Assembly: GCF_000372465.1 (NCBI RefSeq)
Contig: NZ_AQUZ01000013.1
Location: 103,106-167,105, forward strand
DNA: 64,000 bases
Origin: Kribbella catacumbae DSM 19601
GTDB taxonomy: Bacteria; Actinomycetota; Actinomycetes; Propionibacteriales; Kribbellaceae
Direction of reading: 5' to 3'
The translations under genes and the position numbers were made by a program. Below, piece by piece: positions 7,792 through 14,997 of this stretch. Each line of letters opens with the position of its first letter. The stretch's first letter is position 1. The notes beneath the pieces were generated by a model. It was not told the DNA's origin, made no database searches, and was given only the letters and a program-made list of their open reading frames with translations.

Positions 7792-9405
7792 TCAAGCGAG
7801 ATAAATTCTTGCGCTGGCGGGCTCGCCACGGTACACGTGAATCGTCGCGCCGAACTGCTTCCTTGGGTCTCCATTGCTGGGATCGTTGTCATTTATACCC
7901 AGGACGAGTCGCTCAACTGCGGTGGATCCACTGTTCCCCGACCAGTAATCACCTACTTTGAACGGGTCATTGTCACCGAAACGCGCGGTGAGGCAATGCA
8001 CATTTTCGCCGGGGAGCGGCCAGTCAGCCGGCGCGAGCCAACCGGACCACCCGTTCGGACCCGTATCTGGACCCAGGAATACTCCGGAAGATGTTCGACC
8101 CGAACCGATAATCTCAACTTTGTCACCTGGGGCGACGAGTATCTCCGTAGCAACGGTGCCACCATTCACCCCATCCCAGACCGGTATCGGTAGCGTTGTG
8201 TGGTAATCGGGCAGAGTGGCACTGACGGGCTCAACGTAGTCAGCAAACATTCCTATCGCTGCTACGTCATTGTCAAGCAAATAGTTTGCCGAGAAGCTTA
8301 TAGGCTCACCAGGGTTGTCGACCGAGACTTTCAACCCCTCGTTGATTAATCTCGGCAGATCTTCTGCTGGATTCAGAAGCTCGAACGGCGCCCCCATCGA
8401 CATCACGCCGGTGGCATAGAACCTCACTTCAGACCTCTCTAGGATCTCTTTCGCTCGCCCTTCGAAGGCGGCCTTCCCGCCGGCCACGACAGCTCCCCAT
8501 CCGCCTTCGAGAGCCAACTTTAGTTCTTGTCGAGAAGTATCTGCCTTGACAGTGATGTACATAGCGCGGCCGACGTCGACCTTCGAGACATAGAGCGGCG
8601 GCCCACCATTCACCGGTTCGGTGAAAGGTGCGAGATCGCCGCCCTTGACTTTTCCTGTGAATAATCCGCCCGGCGGCGGAGAGTCTGGCGTGAAGGTGAC
8701 TGAGTAGAAGACTTGACGCAACCAGAACATCAGGGTAGTCGAGTCGAGATTGACGTCGGCGGAAGCATCAAGCTTGACGTTGTAAGTCGCGGCGCGGACG
8801 TCAACTCCGAGCTTGAGAAATGTCTCTCGGATTGTGTGTACACGCTCAAAGTCTGCCGCGACCTGTCCAGATGAGCCGTCTGGATCGACTGCGTGAAGGA
8901 TCTCGCGCACCGCCTCGTTGGCGCTGGCTGAGGAGGGCCTTTCAAGATGCCGATACTGACGCACCGGCCCGGCCGCCTTGTTTTTTGGCTTGAAGTTCGT
9001 CGTGATTTCAAGAGTTCCGGGCGCGCGTTCAGCGATTGGTATTTCGGCCGTGGTTCCCCTAGTCAAAGGACCAGCTTGCAGCAACTGACCTGGCCATACT
9101 CGCGTGGCAGTATCCTGTAGATAGGAAAGCGAGAGAAGGTTATTGAACTTATTCCATCTCTGCTCGGTGACTACCCAAGATAGTCCGCCTCGCGTCACGG
9201 ATCGCTGCGTTGTGCCTAACGGAATGTCTTGAGAGGAGCGGGGCGCAAAGCGCCCCGCATCAACAACCACATCGAACACGGTCCGCGCATTCGCACTAGC
9301 TGCGCTTTCCCCATGCTGGCGAATGAAGGGATTGGCTTCATGCTGAGCTCGGAGCGCGGCAAGCGCTGCTTCATTCAATACCGTCGTACGCATTACGCCC
9401 GCCAT
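7792..9405 (-). CDS. Cholesterol-dependent-cytolysin-like pore-forming protein with lectin-like C-terminus
   Basis: A 537-residue protein. Residues about 65-392 follow the thiol-activated cytolysin (CDC) pattern. 'LSYLQDTATRVWPGQLLQAG' (94-112) matches the CDC 'YPGALLLA' region. 'RQVFYSVTF' (230-238) matches the conserved KQIFYTV strand, and 'LYVSKVDVGRAMYITVKA' (271-288) the following strands. 'PISFSANYLLDNDVAAI' (368-384) matches the CDC 'NFLKDNE' segment. The cholesterol-binding domain 4 and its Trp-rich undecapeptide are absent. Residues about 405-527 instead resemble a PA-IL/LecA-type beta-sandwich lectin ('VAPGDKVEIIGSGR', 'GPNGWSGWL', 'LVLGINDNDPS'). There is no signal peptide or membrane anchor; GGGGGAG precedes the ATG. 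Local sequence is clearly AT-richer than the backbone. Pore formation is a family inference; a defence, abortive-infection or antagonism role is possible. Confidence 0.8.
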   Translation of the reverse strand: MAGVMRTTVLNEAALAALRAQHEANPFIRQHGESAASANARTVFDVVVDAGRFAPRSSQDIPLGTTQRSVTRGGLSWVVTEQRWNKFNNLLSLSYLQDTATRVWPGQLLQAGPLTRGTTAEIPIAERAPGTLEITTNFKPKNKAAGPVRQYRHLERPSSASANEAVREILHAVDPDGSSGQVAADFERVHTIRETFLKLGVDVRAATYNVKLDASADVNLDSTTLMFWLRQVFYSVTFTPDSPPPGGLFTGKVKGGDLAPFTEPVNGGPPLYVSKVDVGRAMYITVKADTSRQELKLALEGGWGAVVAGGKAAFEGRAKEILERSEVRFYATGVMSMGAPFELLNPAEDLPRLINEGLKVSVDNPGEPISFSANYLLDNDVAAIGMFADYVEPVSATLPDYHTTLPIPVWDGVNGGTVATEILVAPGDKVEIIGSGRTSSGVFLGPDTGPNGWSGWLAPADWPLPGENVHCLTARFGDNDPFKVGDYWSGNSGSTAVERLVLGINDNDPSNGDPRKQFGATIHVYRGEPASARIYLA

Positions 9406-9884
9406 TGCTCCCCCTTGACTCGCAGGTTGGTCTACGATTTAGAGTTACATAGGCCTGATTGGTCGGCAAGCGTCGACGACTCGCATATTTGGATTAAGCG
9501 ATTGATTTTCAGAGCAAGCGTTTATTTCACTTGCGCCTTTAAAGAAGGCTCCGTCTAGTCCGAAGGTAGACGTGCGCGGGCGTGCATGGGTCCGGCTGGG
9601 CGTCAGGGCTGGCCGGTGCCAGGTCTTGCCGCTTCCGCTTGGTATGAGAGTCCTTCCAACTTCACACCGGATCGTCCGGGGCGCGGGATTCGGCCGACAA
9701 GGCACGCCCCGGAACAATCCCCGCCCACCGCTTCGGAGGCCTGCCCCCAAATCCGTAAGTGGTCGAGCAAGAAGATCGGAGAGTTGGACCTCTTCCACAG
9801 TCCAGCCCTCACAAGCTTCTGCTGGCCATGGGGGTGCCGACTTCGTTGCTGCGCGTTTTGAGCTACGACCGCCGGATTGCTGAC
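9406..9884. other. AT-richer gap between cytolysin-like gene and integrase
   Basis: Roughly 480 bp with no convincing gene on either strand; the short frames here lack ribosome sites and family signatures. The portion next to the cytolysin start (9406-9560) is AT-rich for this genome and is the expected place for its promoter. Confidence 0.5.
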
Positions 9885-11309
9885 CTACTCGGTAGTCTTG
9901 AAGACGGCTTCCAACGCACTCGCAGCGCTCGGGTTCTTTGCCTTCCGCCCCATATAGACGTCCTGGGTCATCGACGGTCGCGCGTGGCCGAGCTGGTCCG
10001 CGATTTGGCGGGCACTTTGGCCGGCGTCGTCCAACATCGTTGCCGTGGTCTTGCGGAACACATGCGACGTCAGCCACGAGAACGCGTCTGCCTCGCTCGG
10101 CTCGGCCGCCGCGTCGACCATGGCCAGGGCTGCCGCACGCTCCGCCCCACGTTGGCGGTAAAGGTCCAGCAGGGCGACGGCATCTTCACGGCTGAGCTTC
10201 AGCCGGGCTCGCTCAATCAGCGAGATCCGAGAATCAGCCCAGCCCAGCCGTCGCGAAGTCTCCTTCTGAGTAAACCCCGCCTGCCGCCGCGCGTCTCGGA
10301 GATGAGTGCCGAGGTTCTGGCGCACCTGACCGCCGACCGGCGAACGGGCCATCCGGAGATCGCGACTGACGTTGGAGGGGTCACGGAATCCGCCGGCCGA
10401 ATCGGCGAACACCGGTCCGTCCATCCGTATCGCCGGCGCCGCTCTGTTGCGCAGCATTGAGACGCACCAGGACGGCGCCATCAGCACCCGCTCGCCTGCA
10501 CTGGACTTCGTGCCCGTACGGATCAGCCCTTGACCGGTCGCACGGATGATCTGGTGCGTGATCTCGACTTCCCCGCTGTACAGGTCGACCTGCGACCACA
10601 GCAAGCCCAGCGACTCCCCGATCCGGACGCCGGTGGCGAGTAGAAACATCGTCAGGTCTGGCAGATCAGCACGTACGGCGTCTTCGTCTTCGCGAATGTG
10701 CGTGAACCAGGCTTCCCGTTCCGCCTCGGTCAGCGACCGCGGCTTCTTCTTCGGCAAGCCCTCGATTCGCTCGACATCTCGGACGGGGTTGGAGACCAAC
10801 GCGCCGTAACGAACTGCTAGCCCGAGGACACCGGAGATGATGCTCCGGCAACTCCGAGCGGTAGACTGCCCGACCTCATCCCGGATCGCGCCTACCACCT
10901 TGTCCACAAGGGGTGTCGTCATTTCTCCTAGGCGGAGCTCCCCAAGAGCGGGAAGCACAGTCCGGTCCAGGTGACACCTGTAGGTGTCCAGGCTCCCGGC
11001 CGACCGCCGGCCTTCCTTCACCATCTGCCGGAACTTCTTGAGCCAGAGGTCCGCCGCGAGAGCGAACTTGTCCGACCCCTTGAGCTTGCTACCGCGGCCG
11101 GCACTGGTTCGTTCTAGAAGCTTGGTTTTCAGGTTGCTTTCAGCGGCGGTCGCGCTTCGCCCGTTGGCCTCTACCTGACGGGTCCGGCCGTCGAAGTCGC
11201 GGAAGTACGTCGCTGCACGATAGCCATCGGCCTTGCCCTTCTCGTTGGTGTGAGTGACGTAGGTGCGGATCTTGCCCCACGTGCCCAGCTCAAGCGGCTT
11301 TCTCGCCAT
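9885..11309 (-). CDS. int: Tyrosine site-specific integrase with inserted HTH domain
   Basis: A 474-residue tyrosine recombinase that inserts and excises the element at tRNA-Lys. The N-terminal arm-binding region and core-binding domain (about 80-180) precede the catalytic domain. Catalytic residues are visible: Arg229 in 'LLATGVRIGESLGLLW', His416 and Arg419 in 'TSHVFRKT', His442 in 'LGHAR', and Tyr452 in 'DVYMGR'. Between the first Arg block and HxxR, residues about 333-395 form a complete XRE/Cro-like HTH ('LRDARRQAGFTQKETSRRLG', 'SRISLIERARLKLS'). Most integrases have only a short linker there. The excisionase gene ends 21 bp upstream of this gene's start, so the two form one unit. Confidence 0.92.
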   Translation of the reverse strand: MARKPLELGTWGKIRTYVTHTNEKGKADGYRAATYFRDFDGRTRQVEANGRSATAAESNLKTKLLERTSAGRGSKLKGSDKFALAADLWLKKFRQMVKEGRRSAGSLDTYRCHLDRTVLPALGELRLGEMTTPLVDKVVGAIRDEVGQSTARSCRSIISGVLGLAVRYGALVSNPVRDVERIEGLPKKKPRSLTEAEREAWFTHIREDEDAVRADLPDLTMFLLATGVRIGESLGLLWSQVDLYSGEVEITHQIIRATGQGLIRTGTKSSAGERVLMAPSWCVSMLRNRAAPAIRMDGPVFADSAGGFRDPSNVSRDLRMARSPVGGQVRQNLGTHLRDARRQAGFTQKETSRRLGWADSRISLIERARLKLSREDAVALLDLYRQRGAERAAALAMVDAAAEPSEADAFSWLTSHVFRKTTATMLDDAGQSARQIADQLGHARPSMTQDVYMGRKAKNPSAASALEAVFKTTE

Positions 11310-11330
11310 TTCTGCAGGTCCCCTCTGCCG

Positions 11331-11522
11331 TCAGGAAGCGATCTTCTGAGCGTCGAACCATGCGGCGACGTCTTGCGGGTCGTACTTGATGTGCTTGCCC
11401 AGGCGGACGCCTTGCGGGCCATAGCCGGCAGTCCGCCAGTTGTAGAGCGTCTTCACTGGGATACCGAGGTATCGAGCAACGTCAGCCACGCTCCAGCGGG
11501 GCTCGGTGTTCGTCGACATCAT
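11331..11522 (-). CDS. xis: Excisionase-like HTH protein (Xis)
   Basis: 63 residues with a MerR/BldC-like winged helix: 'WSVADVARYLGIPVKTLYNW' followed by 'GYGPQGVRLGKHIKYDPQDV'. This is the standard small DNA-bending protein encoded just before the integrase in AICEs, needed for excision. It lies 21 bp upstream of the integrase and downstream of the iteron-like cluster. Confidence 0.88.
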   Translation of the reverse strand: MMSTNTEPRWSVADVARYLGIPVKTLYNWRTAGYGPQGVRLGKHIKYDPQDVAAWFDAQKIAS

Positions 11523-11585
11523 GTGGCCTTTCTCGATTGATCAGCGCAGACGTTGGGTGTTCGTCGTGGCTCAGGGCCCGGAAGG

Positions 11586-11807
11586 CGTTGACACGTTGAC
11601 AATGCGGCGCGTGCGGTGAAGTTCCCGCAGGTCAGGGCAGGGTCGGTGCCGTCAACGGGTTCCGTTGACAGGCGCTGACAGCCGTTGACAGCAGCGCTGG
11701 GTGTCAACGCCTGTCAGCGGACGTCAACGGGCCCTGTTGACGCTTTGGATAGGACTACGACCTGCGGAAACGTCGCTCACGATGTCGGCTGTCAACGCGT
11801 CAACGCT
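11586..11807. repeat. Iteron-like cluster, ten copies of GTTGAC/GTCAAC
   Basis: Ten copies of the hexamer GTTGAC or its complement occur in about 220 bp (starts near 11587, 11595, 11651, 11664, 11684, 11703, 11723, 11736, 11791, 11799), most within an extended CGTTGACA. They occur in both orientations, and the last ones lie inside the 3' end of the replication gene. The position between excisionase and replication gene suggests a replication origin bound by the element's Rep protein, or a regulatory array. Confidence 0.65.
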
Positions 11808-13325
11808 CCCGGAGGCTTCGGCCGCGCGGGGGTGGATCTCGTAGCGAGCGTCCGGCGTTCGGCGCACCCATCCGAGTGCGGTCAGCTCGTCCAGAACGGC
11901 GCCGACCTGTTCGGCCTTGGGAAGCTGCCGAGAGACGCGCCTGTGCAACTCGCGCTTGGTGAAGACGGTCATGTTCTTGGTGGTGAGCACGTCCAAGACG
12001 TAGCGGGCGGTCTCGATCGCGCTGTCACTGGAGATGGCGGTCAGGGCAACGCGGTAGTGCGCCACGAAGAATTCCGCGAGCCTCACAGCGCTAGCCATCT
12101 GATCGGCGGCGATCGGCCGGCGCCATGCTTCGGAGGGATGGTGAGCAACGTGCAACAGCCCGGCCAGGCGCAGGGTGGCGCCCGTCAGTTTGTTGCCCCA
12201 CTCCCTGAATTCGTAGAGATCTCCGCTCGGCCGTAGCTGAGCCTCAACCGCGGTGGCGGCTTCCAAGCGAACTCGGGTGGCTTCGGGAGTGAAGACGACG
12301 ACGGCGGGGTCTTCCCACTCGGCCAGCGTCACGGCCAGATCGTGAATGTTGGCCGCGTAGGCGGAAGCAACTGCCTCAGGGATCGGCGCCATCTCAACAC
12401 CGCGATATCCGGCCAGGGAGCGAGGCAGCGCGAACAGGAACCGGGCAGGCAGACCACGCCCCGCCAGCTCGGCATTGCCCCCGAACTTCCGCAGTACGGA
12501 CGGTTGAGCCATGACGCAAACCGTCAGAGCTGGCTTGTCGACCGAGACACCTTCTCTGGTCTGGCGTTCGTTCGACATGGGCTGACCGGCATGGCCCTTG
12601 AGATAGGGGTCGAGATTCGGGGCACCGGAGTAGCGGCCGGCCACGGTATCGAAGATGCCGCCTTCATCGCTGATGATCGCCATTCGCCCACCGTTGGCGG
12701 CCATCAATCCGATGAGCGCTTCCGGGGTCGCATCGTCCACGATCAGCCGGGGAAGGTTCGGCACAGTGACCGCTTCGGCTGCGAGTGCGGCGGCAACAGC
12801 AGCGTCGGAGGCGTCCACCCGCTGATCCGGGTCGGAGGTCTTGGCGGCTGCGGTCTTGGCTTGCTCGGCTTGACGCTCGGCGATGTCCTTCAAGGCAGCC
12901 GCTTCGGCGATCCGCGGACGCATCGCCTCCCCCAACGTGGACTGAGCAGCGAACAGCGGCCGCGTCATCGCTCGATGTACGGGGCTCTTCCGTTCGCCGG
13001 GACCAGCGATGACGGCGGCGAATACATTGACCGGTTCGCGCCACCCAGCCACGGGTTCTACCTCGAGGCGGCCACCGGCACAGGCCGACAGCACAGCGAC
13101 GGCCAAAGTGCCGGCCATCGCGGGATCGGTCTGGGTGAACTGAGCAACCCCAGTCACCATGTCGGCCAGCCAACCGGGGAACACATCGACCGGAAACGGC
13201 GGCGGCGCGATGACCGGACCGTTCAACGGAACTGGAACATCCCAGAGTCGGCCGGTCTGATCCTGAGGACCGTCGTCGGCGACCGTCGTGAGTAGCTGAA
13301 GGTTCGGCACCTCGGCGGTACTCAT
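11724..13325 (-). CDS. DUF3987-type replication protein of the element
   Basis: 533 residues. The central part matches DUF3987/YfjI-like proteins encoded next to primase-polymerases in plasmids and AICEs: 'VFPGWLADMVTGVAQFTQTDPAMAG', 'AVIAGPGERKSP' in the position of a P-loop, and 'MAIISDEGGIFDTVAGRY' as a Walker B-like DE. A C-terminal winged-helix-like stretch follows ('FTKRELHRRVSRQLPKAEQV'). The P-loop segment reads GPGERKS, a variant lacking the usual final GKT. It probably works as helicase or initiator together with the primase-polymerase encoded 67 bp upstream. Its 3' end contains two iteron-like repeats. Confidence 0.8.
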   Translation of the reverse strand: MSTAEVPNLQLLTTVADDGPQDQTGRLWDVPVPLNGPVIAPPPFPVDVFPGWLADMVTGVAQFTQTDPAMAGTLAVAVLSACAGGRLEVEPVAGWREPVNVFAAVIAGPGERKSPVHRAMTRPLFAAQSTLGEAMRPRIAEAAALKDIAERQAEQAKTAAAKTSDPDQRVDASDAAVAAALAAEAVTVPNLPRLIVDDATPEALIGLMAANGGRMAIISDEGGIFDTVAGRYSGAPNLDPYLKGHAGQPMSNERQTREGVSVDKPALTVCVMAQPSVLRKFGGNAELAGRGLPARFLFALPRSLAGYRGVEMAPIPEAVASAYAANIHDLAVTLAEWEDPAVVVFTPEATRVRLEAATAVEAQLRPSGDLYEFREWGNKLTGATLRLAGLLHVAHHPSEAWRRPIAADQMASAVRLAEFFVAHYRVALTAISSDSAIETARYVLDVLTTKNMTVFTKRELHRRVSRQLPKAEQVGAVLDELTALGWVRRTPDARYEIHPRAAEASGSVDALTADIVSDVSAGRSPIQSVNRAR

Positions 13326-13392
13326 ACCTCGTGGCTCCTTCCGTGCAACCGGGGCGCGTGTCCCTGGGCGACTTGGCGTCGTGTGGTGAGCA

Positions 13393-14277
13393 TCAGGCGG
13401 CTACCGTCCTTGGTCGCTTGGCTCCGGCCCGCAGGCCGGACGCGATGGTCTTGTGGGCTTGCCTTTCCGTGTGAGGCGGGTTCGCTGAGCAGGTGGCGGC
13501 TAGCTGGTGTTCCGCGGTGAGCAGTGCGGCGTACACATCGGCTTCGGCCAGAGCGCCGCCGGCGACCAGGCGCCCGAGGTTCTGTGCGGCGATGAACAGG
13601 GCGATGTTGTGTTGTCCGGCAGGCGCGTTGACGACGTGGTCGCATTCGGCACGCAGTGCAGCCGTCAGGTAGGTCGACCGCCGCGCGGCGTCGAGCTGGA
13701 TGGGCGCGGCTTGGGCCATCGGTGCGGGCTTGAGAGCGTCTGTGAGCCACTGCGGCAACGGAGATGGGCTGATGCTGTGGGCAGTGCGGTAGCGGCGTCC
13801 AGCGGCGAGAGAACCGGCACCGACGACGTACCCACCGGCCGCGCGGGTGTCGATCAGCCAGCCCAGTCGAGCCTGTGTGTTACGCAGCTCGGTTCCTGTC
13901 GGGGCACTGAAGTACAGATGCTCGCCACCTCGCCCGGTGACCACGGTGTGTGTGTTCCAGGGATAGGCCTGCCCGGCCGATTCGGCGCGGTCGGCCAGCA
14001 CGTCGGCGCCGCAGGTGATCCCCGGTCGCTGCCATGCCTCAGGCGGGGTCTGACGGGGCTTGGGCTGGTCCAGGTCGACCACCACTAGCCGAGACGGTCC
14101 GCAGGCGATGCCGACGCCGTACGGTCCGGCGGACCAGCACTTGTCGATCCGGGCCGGGTCGAGGGTGGCGCGGTTCTCCCAGTCCTCCACAGCCGGGCGC
14201 TTGTCGTCAGGGATGAGCGGGAACACGTGCCAGCCACGTTCGGCGGCTGTGTGTGCGGCGTTCAGCAGGTCGTTCAC
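13393..14277 (-). CDS. Bifunctional DNA primase/polymerase (Prim-Pol)
   Basis: 294 residues with an N-terminal Prim-Pol domain: 'GWHVFPLIPDDKRPAVEDW' (15-33), 'GVGIACGPSRLVVVDLD' with the metal-binding Asp68 and Asp70, and 'TGRGGEHLYFS' with His120. The C-terminal third is helical ('IALFIAAQNLGRLVAGGALA', 'AHKTIASGLRAG'), as in primase C-terminal 1 domains. It primes and copies element DNA during rolling-circle or theta-type replication after excision. It is transcribed before the DUF3987 gene. Confidence 0.9.
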   Translation of the reverse strand: MNDLLNAAHTAAERGWHVFPLIPDDKRPAVEDWENRATLDPARIDKCWSAGPYGVGIACGPSRLVVVDLDQPKPRQTPPEAWQRPGITCGADVLADRAESAGQAYPWNTHTVVTGRGGEHLYFSAPTGTELRNTQARLGWLIDTRAAGGYVVGAGSLAAGRRYRTAHSISPSPLPQWLTDALKPAPMAQAAPIQLDAARRSTYLTAALRAECDHVVNAPAGQHNIALFIAAQNLGRLVAGGALAEADVYAALLTAEHQLAATCSANPPHTERQAHKTIASGLRAGAKRPRTVAA

Positions 14278-14369
14278 GTCGGTCTCCTTCGCGGGATTGG
14301 GTAGGTCCGGTGGGTGCGCGCGCCCGACTCGAACGGGCTCGGCTACCGGCTAGCGGCGCGCTGTCGGGG

Positions 14370-14549
14370 CTAGAAGAGGCTCAGCCGGTTCAGCCGACGT
14401 TCGGCCGTGTCAAGACGTTCAGCGGCCTGGCGGTAGGCGCCGGTCTCGTTGTTGGCGTCGAAGCGGCGAAACTCCTTGAGTGCCTCGCGGTACTCAGCTA
14501 GAGCCGCCTTGCGTTGCAGTCGACGGCTGGTCTTCGGGTTGTCTGGCAT
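14370..14549 (-). CDS. Small charged helical protein (59 aa)
   Basis: A 59-residue frame beginning ATG 14549 with GGAG eight bases upstream and ending TAG at 14370. It is almost wholly alpha-helical and charged ('RRLQRKAALAEYREALKEF', 'QAAERLDTAERRLNRL'), with a likely short coiled coil. It lies between the Prim-Pol gene and the zinc-ribbon gene in the same direction. No family recognised, but small genes of this kind are usual in AICE transfer/replication operons. Confidence 0.65.
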   Translation of the reverse strand: MPDNPKTSRRLQRKAALAEYREALKEFRRFDANNETGAYRQAAERLDTAERRLNRLSLF

Positions 14550-14618
14550 GGCCCTGCTCCGTTCGCGGAAAGGAATCTCGGGTCAAGCGGCGGATCTGCC
14601 TGAGTGCGGTGGCCGGCC

Positions 14619-14879
14619 TTATCGCCCGGCCCGTTCGCGGCCACGGAGCCGCATGTAGGCGCGGCGACCGATCCGGACGCGGGCGCCAGATCCTCCACAG
14701 CGCTTGCAGTCGCGCCAGTGGGCCCGACCGGGCGAGTGATGGCGACCGAGGCCGTCGCACTTGCGGCACTTGCCGAAGGGGTAGGCGGCACAGGCGAGGA
14801 AGTAGCCGGCGACCAGCAATCCGGCGACAACGACCAGGCTGAATGTGCTGCTAGCGCTAGCGGCGATGAGGGGGGTCAT
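14619..14879 (-). CDS. Small membrane protein with DnaJ-like zinc-ribbon motifs
   Basis: 86 residues. One transmembrane helix at about 12-32 (FSLVVVAGLLVAGYFLACAA) is followed by a cytoplasmic tail with two CxxC pairs in DnaJ-like CxxCxGxG context: 'CRKCDGLGRH' and 'CKRCGGSGAR'. It ends in a basic patch. It sits between the TraB-like gene and the replication genes and probably belongs to the transfer module. Function unknown. Confidence 0.7.
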   Translation of the reverse strand: MTPLIAASASSTFSLVVVAGLLVAGYFLACAAYPFGKCRKCDGLGRHHSPGRAHWRDCKRCGGSGARVRIGRRAYMRLRGRERAGR

Positions 14880-14997
14880 GGATGGCTCCTTGAGGCATGG
14901 CGGGGTCTGGCGTTCTGGCGGGTGCTAGAACGCTTGTTCGCAGGTCAGAGGGTGTTTTTGCCGCTAGCGCGGGTGCTAGGTCTAGCGGCCCTCGGTG

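Noticed and set aside
7792..9405. Reading the cytolysin-like protein as a classical secreted toxin
   Set aside because: There is no signal peptide, and neither domain 4 nor the undecapeptide is present.
9572..10077. Several short frames in the gap before the integrase and in its 3' end
   Set aside because: No starts with ribosome sites and no conserved features; those within 9885-10077 are antisense to the integrase.
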